A stretch of 6,292 bases of DNA. Source: Bacteroidaceae bacterium. Its GTDB lineage: Bacteria > Bacteroidota > Bacteroidia > Bacteroidales > Bacteroidaceae. The stretch lies in assembly GCA_017466965.1 (NCBI GenBank), contig JAFTTD010000247.1, positions 1-6,292 on the forward strand, in the 5' to 3' direction. A model generated the notes under the pieces. The model did not search any database, was not told the DNA's origin, and worked only from the letters and a program-made list of their open reading frames with translations. A program made the position numbers and the translations under genes. This document shows, in pieces, positions 1-5,357 of the stretch; position 1 is the first letter of the stretch; every line of letters begins with the position of its first letter.

Positions 1-613
1 ATTTGCTAAGTTCTGACGAAGATGTTACAGTGGCGTTGCCATTGTTTTCTGAAAACACATAGATTCTGTTGCCAAGAGCCATAGACTTATGCGGGCCATT
101 TAGAACGAAATCAGACGTATTAAGCTCTCTCCAAATCAACGAATCAACATCATTTATGCTCTTGTTTATTTTAGCTACATATTTTTTAGTGTACATACCG
201 CTTGTACTAACTACAGCAAATTGCACAGGCATCGTAAAGTCAATGGAGTCCGTACCACTGTTTAACGGAATAAACAGGCTGTCAGAATCATAACGGTAAT
301 AAACGTATCCGTCAGACTCTATTGTAGGTACAATTCTGGTAATGTCGGTCCAATAAGGCAATGAATCAACAGAAACAATCGTCTTATTTACCTGATCAAT
401 ATTGAAATAGATGTTCTTTCCTTCAATGGTACGATAATATGAGGTATCGTTGCCATTTTCTGTTTTTGCTTTGATTTCGCTTTTAATATCCGCTATTGAA
501 AATCTTCTTATAGAACATTCGGGATATGTTTCGATTTCCTCATCCTCTATACAAGAAGAAACAGCGAAAAGCATTAACAACAATGATGTGATACAATAAA
601 AAAACTTCTTCAT
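1..613 (-). CDS. DUF6242-like surface lipoprotein, N-terminal part (3' end outside window)
   Basis: This frame is open from an ATG at 613-611 to the left edge, giving 204 codons, so the C-terminus is missing. Residues 1-20 form a lipoprotein signal peptide (MKKFFY, then a hydrophobic stretch), ending in a lipobox-like VSSC with the lipidated Cys at residue 21. Acidic residues follow at once (IEDEEIE), which resembles the export signal of Bacteroidetes surface lipoproteins. Residues about 65-160 read as a beta-sandwich-like domain, with FNIDQVNKTIVSVDSLPY, SIDFTMPVQFAV and YTKKYVAKIN. This pattern is what I recall for the N-terminal region of the Bacteroidetes family DUF6242. The last 40 residues (DSLIW, then MALGNRIYVFSEN) look like the start of the Kelch-type propeller that usually follows. 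The function is unknown; it is probably an outer-membrane, surface-facing protein. The family call comes from memory of the motif, not from a search. Confidence 0.8.
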   Translation of the reverse strand, partial: MKKFFYCITSLLLMLFAVSSCIEDEEIETYPECSIRRFSIADIKSEIKAKTENGNDTSYYRTIEGKNIYFNIDQVNKTIVSVDSLPYWTDITRIVPTIESDGYVYYRYDSDSLFIPLNSGTDSIDFTMPVQFAVVSTSGMYTKKYVAKINKSINDVDSLIWRELNTSDFVLNGPHKSMALGNRIYVFSENNGNATVTSSSELSK

Positions 614-651
614 TTTATTCTTTGTGCACAATATTATACAAATTTGCTCGG

Positions 652-659
652 CAAAATTA
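652..659 (-). promoter_or_regulatory. Putative Bacteroidetes -7 element for the lipoprotein gene
   Basis: On the minus strand these bases read TAATTTTG, a perfect match to the Bacteroidetes sigma-ABfr -7 consensus TAnnTTTG. The element lies about 38 bp upstream of the lipoprotein ATG, which would give a leader of about 30 nt. No convincing -33 TTTG was found at the usual spacing, so the call rests on the -7 match and its position. Confidence 0.45.
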
Positions 660-754
660 CGAACATTTTTTTCTCTACGGAACTAACAGTCTCACTTTTA
701 ATGAATTTTATATCAATTTTTTCATTCATTCAATAAAAGTAACATATAATTAGT

Positions 755-762
755 TAACTTTG
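755..762 (+). promoter_or_regulatory. Putative Bacteroidetes -7 element for the LOG-family gene and kinase
   Basis: The bases read TAACTTTG, a match to the TAnnTTTG consensus, 39 bp before the ATG at 802. The -33 region holds only a weak TTCA near 729-732. An octamer TGTATCAA occurs twice just downstream, at 761-768 and 772-779, around the expected transcription start. The element would drive the LOG-family gene and, by read-through, the kinase gene. Confidence 0.5.
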
Positions 763-801
763 TATCAAAAATGTATCAATAACCTATAAAAATTGCAAGC
801 A

Positions 802-1359
802 ATGACAAAGATAGGAATATTCTGTGCCTCTTCAAATAAAATGGAAGATATTTATTATTCAGAAGCAGAGAAGTTAGGACATTGGATTGGTGAACAAAAA
901 AACACTCTTGTATATGGAGGCGCACGTTGCGGGCTTATGGAAACAGTAGCTGATGCGGTGAAGAAATCGGGAGGAACTGTATTCGGGGTAGTACCAAGAA
1001 AATTAGTGGAAAGGGATTTGGTCAGTGATAATATCGACATAACTTTCCATACTCAGGATTTGCGCGACAGGAAGCAATGGCTCATTGACGAGTCTGACAT
1101 TATGGTAGCCCTTCCCGGAAGCATAGGAACTCTTGACGAAGCATTCTCTGCTATGGCTGAGAATACGTTCGGAATGCATTCAAAACAAGTGATATTCTGG
1201 AACATAAATGGTTTTTGGGACGAATTGTTCTCTTTCATCGATGCTCTTGAATCAAAGAATGTAGTGAACAAACCTTTCACAAAGATAATGCTAAGAGCAA
1301 ACTCTTTAGACGAAGTAATTGGGCATATTTCAGAAAACAACTCGGCTGAAGTGTTGTAA
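802..1359 (+). CDS. LOG-family nucleotide 5'-monophosphate phosphoribohydrolase (TIGR00730-type Rossmann fold)
   Basis: This 185-residue protein is close to the usual length of the LOG ("lonely guy") family. Characterised members hydrolyse the N-glycosidic bond of cytokinin riboside 5'-monophosphate or AMP, releasing the base and ribose 5-phosphate in the cytoplasm. Visible signatures are an N-terminal Rossmann strand (KIGIFCASS), YGGARCGLMETVADA at 38-52 (compare YGGGxxGLMGxVADA), DLRDRK at 86-91 with the expected catalytic Arg90, and PGSIGTLDE at 105-113 with the expected catalytic Glu113. The second Gly of the canonical PGGxGTxxE is Ser107 here. An in-frame TTG lies at 793, nine bases upstream. 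I chose the ATG at 802 because MTKIGIF matches the family's N-terminus. No Shine-Dalgarno is present. The kinase gene follows after 64 bp without an obvious promoter, so the two are probably cotranscribed. The family is secure; the substrate is not. Confidence 0.9.
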   Translation: MTKIGIFCASSNKMEDIYYSEAEKLGHWIGEQKNTLVYGGARCGLMETVADAVKKSGGTVFGVVPRKLVERDLVSDNIDITFHTQDLRDRKQWLIDESDIMVALPGSIGTLDEAFSAMAENTFGMHSKQVIFWNINGFWDELFSFIDALESKNVVNKPFTKIMLRANSLDEVIGHISENNSAEVL

Positions 1360-1423
1360 ATGTGAAGAAAAATAACGAATATTGCATAGATATTAAGACG
1401 AAACAAATAAATACTACAAGAAT

Positions 1424-2350
1424 ATGCGTAAAATCATTGGAATAGGAGAAACCATAATGGACATAATCTTCAAGAACGGCCAACCTACCGCTGCCGTGCC
1501 TGGCGGTTCTGTATTCAATGGTGCTATCACTCTTGGGCGTCTCGGTCAGAATGTTGCAATGATAAGCGAAACCGGCAATGACCGCATTGGCAGAATGACG
1601 CTTGACTTCATGGCTGAGAACGGAGTTGACAACAGTGGTGTGTGTGTCTATCATGATGGGAGGACTGCTATTTCATTAGCGTGGCTGAATGAGAACAACG
1701 ATGCAGAGTATTCTTTTTATAAGGACTATCCCAAAGCAAGGTTGGATGTGGAATGGCCTGTCATAAACCCTGACGACATTGTCATGATGAGTTCTTATTT
1801 TGTTCTCAACCCTGCTCTGCGCCCTAAAGTCAAGGAATTTCTTGATTACGCACGAAAAAGCGGAGCAATCATCTATTATGACGTGAATTTCCGCTCTTCA
1901 CATCGTGATGAAGCCATTAAGCTTTACGCCGACATTCTTGAAAATTTTGAATATGCCGACATTGTCAGAGGTTCTACAGAAGACTTTGAAAACATGTTCG
2001 GAAGTTCTGACCCTGCATATATATATAATAAGGAGATAAGCTTCCATTGCAAGAATCTTATTTGTACTGACGCAGGCAATGCTATACGCCTTTTCACTCC
2101 TTCGCTCACAGATTCATACGAAGTGAACAAAATAGAGACTGTCAGCACAATAGGCGCCGGCGACAACTTCAATGCCGGTATCATATACGGAATTATGAAA
2201 GAGGGAATACTCCGCGAGGACATTCTTTCAATAACCAAAGAGCAGTGGAGCAGAATCATTGGCCATGCATCTGCGCTGTCCGCTCATGTCTGTCAGAGTT
2301 TCAACAACTATATATCAGTGGAGTTCGCAAAAGAATACATGAAGAAATAA
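1424..2350 (+). CDS. PfkB-family carbohydrate (or nucleoside) kinase
   Basis: This 308-residue protein has the usual length of ribokinase/PfkB-fold kinases, which transfer the ATP gamma-phosphate to a sugar or nucleoside hydroxyl. The N-terminal signature PGGSVFNGAITLGRLG is at 26-41. The C-terminal signature STIGAGDNFNAGII at 241-254 fits the PfkB signature-2 pattern, with the anion hole GAG and the catalytic base Asp247. Between them lie YYDVNFR at 151-157, VRGSTEDFENMFG at 181-193 and CTDAGNAIRLF at 214-224, the strand and loop pattern expected before the ATP site. The start ATG is the first in frame and MRKIIGIGETIMD is a typical family N-terminus. The gene follows the LOG-family gene by 64 bp and ends 57 bp before a strong terminator, so it is probably the last gene of a two-gene operon. 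The substrate cannot be read from sequence; fructose, ribose, another sugar or a nucleoside are all possible. Confidence 0.92.
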   Translation: MRKIIGIGETIMDIIFKNGQPTAAVPGGSVFNGAITLGRLGQNVAMISETGNDRIGRMTLDFMAENGVDNSGVCVYHDGRTAISLAWLNENNDAEYSFYKDYPKARLDVEWPVINPDDIVMMSSYFVLNPALRPKVKEFLDYARKSGAIIYYDVNFRSSHRDEAIKLYADILENFEYADIVRGSTEDFENMFGSSDPAYIYNKEISFHCKNLICTDAGNAIRLFTPSLTDSYEVNKIETVSTIGAGDNFNAGIIYGIMKEGILREDILSITKEQWSRIIGHASALSAHVCQSFNNYISVEFAKEYMKK

Positions 2351-2407
2351 GTCTTTGACATCCATACAAAATAGTTGTTAAGGCCGTTTTTTTGCAACAA
2401 AAATATT

Positions 2408-2456
2408 ACAAGGAGACAGTTTGGGTCAACCACCCAATACTATCTCCTTGTTTTTT
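2408..2456 (+). terminator. Intrinsic terminator between convergent units, probably bidirectional
   Basis: The 5' arm 2408-2426 (ACAAGGAGACAGTTTGGGT) pairs with 2432-2451 (ACCCAATACTATCTCCTTGT). The stem is about 18 base pairs, with one C-A mismatch, one bulged T and a five-base loop CAACC. It runs into a six-T tract at 2451-2456. This is a textbook intrinsic terminator for the LOG/kinase operon. Read on the minus strand, the same stem is followed by TAATATTTTTG, so it probably also ends the ruvB-flippase transcript, whose last stop codon is 15 bp away. Confidence 0.92.
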
Positions 2457-2471
2457 CATACTTTATATGGG

Positions 2472-3947
2472 TTATCTCCTGAACTTCAGATACAATTTCT
2501 CATGATAAACTACATGAGCAACATACAGAACCAGCAATAATGCATTTGTCGCAATGCGCAACCACAAATCAAGGTTTTGCGTAAACAGCTCCATTGTTCC
2601 ATAGAAAAACGCCGCAAGCAGAATGTATGACCCTATACTCTTCAGCGGGTAGTCAATAGGATTCTTCTTCTGACCAACAAAGTAAGAAAGCAGCATAGAT
2701 GTTCCATATCCGGCAAATCCAGCCCATGCGCAAGCCATATATCCGTATTTAGGGATAAATATTACGTTTATTGCTATAAGCACAGCGCATCCTATGCCTG
2801 AAAACCATGCGCCCCATATAGTCTTGTCAATCAGTTTGTACCAGAATGACAGGTTGAAGTATATACCCATCATAATCTCCGCTGCCATAACAATAGGAAC
2901 AACCCTCAATCCATCCCAATAATCCTTGCCGATTATGTACTTCAGGATGTCCATGAATCCCATCACACACAGGAAAGCCAGCAAGGTGAAAATGATAAAA
3001 TACTTCATTGCCAAAGCATAATGCTCCTTGCTGTCCTTGTCCTTGCTCTTGCTGAAAACGAACGGTTCATACGCAAAGCGGAAAGCCTGGGTTATCATCG
3101 CCATAATCATGGCTATTTTCACACATGCCCCATATAGTCCAAGCTGTATGTTTCCTTCAGCAGTGTCTCCAAACACTATCGGGAATATCATCTTGTCAAA
3201 GGTCTGATTCAGTATTCCTGCTATTCCGAGAAGCAGCAAAGGCCATGAATATGAAAACATCTTTTTTGCTAAAGACGAATCGAACTTCCATTTCACCCCA
3301 AACAGTTCTTGCTGGAAAAACACTGTAATCGCAGCCGTACATACAAGGTTGATACCGAACACATAGCCTATGCCTACCCCTGGCTTATAAATCAGCCCAA
3401 CTGTGTCTGGGTATTCTTTGTAAAGAGAAGGGAAGACTATGAAATACAGAATATTAAGTCCTATATTCATTACTATGAACAACAGTTTCAATGAAGCAAA
3501 CTTTATTGGGCGATTCTTGTGTCTCAGATAAGAAAAAGGAATGGCCTGAACTGCATCAAGCGCAACCACAACAGCCATTATCCCAATGTATTCAGGATGA
3601 GAACTGTAGCCAAGATAACTGCTTATTTGTGGAAGGAAGCCGAATACGGCGACAAGGAAAAGCAGAGACACGCTTCCAACCATCATCAGCACAGTGGTAT
3701 ATACTGTATCTTCCTTTTCCGGATCCTTGTTGACAAAACGGAAAAAGGTTGTTTCCATTCCGAAAATAAGTATAACAAGAACTAAAGCCACATATCCGTA
3801 TATATTGGAAATGACTCCGTAGCCACCGCTTTCGGCTGCTATCACATTGGTGTAAAGAGGGACTAACAGATAGTTGAGAAAACGCCCCACAATACTGCTC
3901 AGCCCATAAATAGCCGTATCCTTGACGAGTGATTTCAGATTTGCCAT
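2472..3947 (-). CDS. Oligosaccharide flippase / Wzx-like polysaccharide biosynthesis membrane protein (MOP superfamily)
   Basis: This 491-residue protein is very hydrophobic. About 14 membrane segments can be drawn, roughly at 12-36, 46-64, 84-106, 118-138, 150-172, 190-212, 230-250, 265-290, 314-335, 345-365, 378-397, 403-424, 437-452 and 463-482. The N-terminus (LKSLVKDTAIYGLSSIVGRF, then LNYLLVPLYTNVI) is characteristic of the RfbX/Wzx-like flippases, which move lipid-linked oligosaccharide across the inner membrane for O-antigen, capsule or glycoprotein glycan assembly. The loop SKSKDKDSKEHY (299-310) between helices 8 and 9 is strongly charged. The gene starts 13 bp after the ruvB stop codon and has no room for its own promoter, so it is almost certainly cotranscribed with ruvB. 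No glycosyltransferase or polymerase gene is adjacent, so this is a stand-alone flippase with unknown glycan. A MurJ-type or other MOP-superfamily role is less likely, but sequence alone cannot exclude it. Confidence 0.9.
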   Translation of the reverse strand: MANLKSLVKDTAIYGLSSIVGRFLNYLLVPLYTNVIAAESGGYGVISNIYGYVALVLVILIFGMETTFFRFVNKDPEKEDTVYTTVLMMVGSVSLLFLVAVFGFLPQISSYLGYSSHPEYIGIMAVVVALDAVQAIPFSYLRHKNRPIKFASLKLLFIVMNIGLNILYFIVFPSLYKEYPDTVGLIYKPGVGIGYVFGINLVCTAAITVFFQQELFGVKWKFDSSLAKKMFSYSWPLLLLGIAGILNQTFDKMIFPIVFGDTAEGNIQLGLYGACVKIAMIMAMITQAFRFAYEPFVFSKSKDKDSKEHYALAMKYFIIFTLLAFLCVMGFMDILKYIIGKDYWDGLRVVPIVMAAEIMMGIYFNLSFWYKLIDKTIWGAWFSGIGCAVLIAINVIFIPKYGYMACAWAGFAGYGTSMLLSYFVGQKKNPIDYPLKSIGSYILLAAFFYGTMELFTQNLDLWLRIATNALLLVLYVAHVVYHEKLYLKFRR

Positions 3948-3960
3948 CGTATTTGCTTTT

Positions 3961-4995
3961 TTATGAGAATAAATCGTTCATCATCATGCTGCCTTGCGGA
4001 GTGCGTCCCAAATGGCGGTAAGCCAGTTCTGTCACTTCACGCCCACGAGGAGTTCTCTTTATAAATCCTTCCTTTATAAGGAACGGTTCATACACCTCTT
4101 CCACCGTGCCGGCATCTTCTCCGATAGCTGTTGCAATAGTTCCCACACCTACCGGTCCGCCCTTGAACTTGTCGATTATGGTAGTGAGAATCTTGTTATC
4201 TATTTCGTCAAGACCGAACTTGTCAATATTCAGAGCCTCAAGTGCAATTCTGGCAATCCGTATGTCAATCCTTCCGTTACCCTTCACTTGTGCGAAGTCG
4301 CGCACACGGCGTAGCAATGCATTCGCTATACGAGGCGTACCACGGCTTCGTCCGGCTATTTCGCTTGCAGCATCCTTGTCACACGGAACTCCAAGCAAAG
4401 AGGCAGAACGGAGAATTATCCGTGTCAGCACCGATGCATCATAATATTCCAGATGAAGATTAATGCCGAAGCGAGCGCGCAAGGGAGCTGTCAGCAGACC
4501 GCTGCGTGTTGTTGCGCCAACAAGCGTAAACGGATTCAAGTCTATCTGTATGCTTCGTGCAGACGGTCCCTTGTCTATCATTATGTCTATGCGATAATCC
4601 TCCATCGCAGAGTAGAGGTATTCTTCCACTATTGGGGAGAGGCGATGTATCTCGTCTATAAACAGCACATCATTCGTTTCGAGCGAGGTCAGAAGCCCTG
4701 CCAGATCGCCTGGTTTGTCAAGCACAGGCCCTGAAGTAACCTTGAAACCCACGCCAAGTTCATTAGCGATTATGTTCGACAAAGTAGTCTTTCCCAATCC
4801 AGGCGGACCATGCAACAGAGTATGGTCAAGCGGTTCTCCCCTGTATTTTGCCGCTTCAACAAAAATGCTGAGATTCTCAACCACCTTAGCCTGTCCGCTG
4901 AAATCATTGAACCGCAGCGGCCTTAAAGCGTTTTCAAAATCCTTTTCTTTAGACGAAAGATATTGTTCTTCTCTTATGTCAAAACTGTCACTCAT
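3961..4995 (-). CDS. ruvB: Holliday junction branch migration ATPase RuvB
   Basis: This 344-residue protein is full length for RuvB, the hexameric AAA+ motor that, with RuvA, drives branch migration of Holliday junctions in recombinational repair. Visible motifs, in order, are the family N-terminus [12 protein letters not shown] (25-35), Walker [11 protein letters not shown] (63-72), Walker [13 protein letters not shown] (109-120), sensor 1 LVGATTR (158-164), the arginine-finger region APLRARFG (170-177) and sensor 2 [17 protein letters not shown] (219-235). The C-terminal winged-helix DNA-binding domain begins near 258 and includes [10 protein letters not shown] and [10 protein letters not shown]. 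All key residues are present. The ATG at 4995-4993 is preceded by AT-rich sequence and a -7 element but no Shine-Dalgarno. The gene is first in an operon with the flippase. Neither ruvA nor ruvC is present in this window, so the ruv genes are not clustered here. Confidence 0.98.
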   Translation of the reverse strand: MSDSFDIREEQYLSSKEKDFENALRPLRFNDFSGQAKVVENLSIFVEAAKYRGEPLDHTLLHGPPGLGKTTLSNIIANELGVGFKVTSGPVLDKPGDLAGLLTSLETNDVLFIDEIHRLSPIVEEYLYSAMEDYRIDIMIDKGPSARSIQIDLNPFTLVGATTRSGLLTAPLRARFGINLHLEYYDASVLTRIILRSASLLGVPCDKDAASEIAGRSRGTPRIANALLRRVRDFAQVKGNGRIDIRIARIALEALNIDKFGLDEIDNKILTTIIDKFKGGPVGVGTIATAIGEDAGTVEEVYEPFLIKEGFIKRTPRGREVTELAYRHLGRTPQGSMMMNDLFS

Positions 4996-5018
4996 TATTC
5001 TTTATATAAATTATATCG

Positions 5019-5026
5019 CAAATTTA
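5019..5026 (-). promoter_or_regulatory. Putative Bacteroidetes -7 element for the ruvB-flippase operon
   Basis: On the minus strand these bases read TAAATTTG, matching TAnnTTTG, 23 bp upstream of the ruvB ATG. The implied leader is only about 15 nt and AT-rich, as is common for Bacteroidetes genes without a Shine-Dalgarno. No clear TTTG was found at the -33 position. Confidence 0.5.
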
Positions 5027-5080
5027 TACAAAATATCCTGATTATGGCATGAACATAAATAGTTTTTTGGAATTTCTCAC

Positions 5081-5118
5081 AGCTGTTTGGCATATCAAAC
5101 ACAGGCTTTGCCAAAGCT
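5081..5118. repeat. Imperfect inverted repeat upstream of ruvB
   Basis: AGCTGTTTGGCA (5081-5092) pairs with TGCCAAAGCT (5109-5118), with two bulged bases and a 16-base loop. The right half also holds a compact palindrome, GCTTTG-C-CAAAGC at 5105-5117. No T tract follows, so it is unlikely to be a terminator. It could be an operator or a structured RNA segment, or it could be chance. Confidence 0.4.
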
Positions 5119-5145
5119 ATCACTTAAATTATGCACTTTTGCAAC

Positions 5146-5211
5146 ACAAACGAGCCCTCATTTAAATACAAACGAGCCCTCAAAAAATAATCAATGAGCC
5201 CTCGTTTTTAT
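5146..5211 (+). repeat. Three tandem 22-bp units with a GAGCCCTC core
   Basis: Units start at 5146, 5168 and 5190. The first two share a perfect 15-mer, ACAAACGAGCCCTCA (5146-5160 and 5168-5182). The core GAGCCCTC lies at 5152-5159, 5174-5181 and 5196-5203, exactly 22 bp apart, or about two helical turns. In the third copy the flanks are inverted: ATGAG before the core and CTCGTTT after it. Each core is a near-palindrome, GAG-CC-CTC. The array lies between the divergent ruvB and secreted-protein genes, about 95 bp before the plus-strand -7 element and about 120 bp before the ruvB -7 element. A regulator-binding array is the most natural reading, but this is inference. Confidence 0.75.
5170..5209 (+). 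other. Hairpin formed by the second and third repeat units, followed by T-run
   Basis: AAACGAG-CC-CTCA (5170-5182) can pair with TGAG-CC-CTCGTTT (5195-5207), giving 7 plus 4 base pairs around two C-C mismatches and a 12-base loop. The 3' arm runs into five Ts (5205-5209). It could act as a weak plus-strand terminator or RNA leader structure. No gene is seen immediately upstream on the plus strand that would need one. Confidence 0.35.
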
Positions 5212-5222
5212 AAAAACAACTA

Positions 5223-5245
5223 ATGCTATTTAAATAAATCAGCAT
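5223..5245. repeat. AT-rich imperfect palindrome upstream of the secreted-protein gene
   Basis: ATGCT-ATTTA at 5223-5232 and TAAAT-C-AGCAT at 5235-5245 are inverted copies, with one extra C and two central bases. The palindrome is centred about 65 bp upstream of the putative -7 element, a position often used by activators. CTTTTTC follows it, so a weak terminator on the plus strand is an alternative reading. Confidence 0.4.
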
Positions 5246-5295
5246 CTTTTTCATTCAAATTAGTCTTTATAATTCATCCTTTTAACCAAAAATAG

Positions 5296-5303
5296 TATAT
5301 TTG
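5296..5303 (+). promoter_or_regulatory. Putative Bacteroidetes -7 element for the secreted-protein gene
   Basis: The bases read TATATTTG, a match to TAnnTTTG, 54 bp before the ATG at 5358. The implied leader is about 45 nt, A-rich, with no Shine-Dalgarno. The -33 region has only the weak run CTTTTAACC near 5278-5286. Confidence 0.55.
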
Positions 5304-5357
5304 CAGTGAATATATACTTAATCAGAAAAACAACAAAACACTAAAATTAATACTACT

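Noticed and set aside
69..293. Plus-strand open frame of 74 codons
   Set aside because: It lies antisense to the lipoprotein gene, whose frame has a lipobox, a domain-like pattern and an upstream promoter element. The plus-strand frame shows no family features.
721..734. Short tandem TTCA repeat
   Set aside because: Three four-base units in AT-rich DNA are within chance expectation.
793..801. Upstream TTG start that would add three residues to the LOG-family protein
   Set aside because: The ATG at 802 gives the expected family N-terminus, and no Shine-Dalgarno favours the TTG.
2374..2400. Possible second hairpin (TTGTT with AACAA around a T-run) just before the terminator
   Set aside because: Only about five A/T-rich pairs can form and the T-run lies in the loop, so it is not a terminator by itself.
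3125..3785. Several plus-strand open frames inside the flippase gene
   Set aside because: They are shadows of a full-length 14-helix protein and have no recognisable motifs.
3994..5041. Plus-strand open frames of 73-112 codons inside ruvB
   Set aside because: They are antisense to an intact ruvB with all AAA+ motifs; their length follows from its codon bias.
5146..5211. CRISPR array
   Set aside because: There are only three units of 22 bp, with a 15-bp repeat and about 7-bp gaps, no cas genes nearby, and one copy with inverted flanks.
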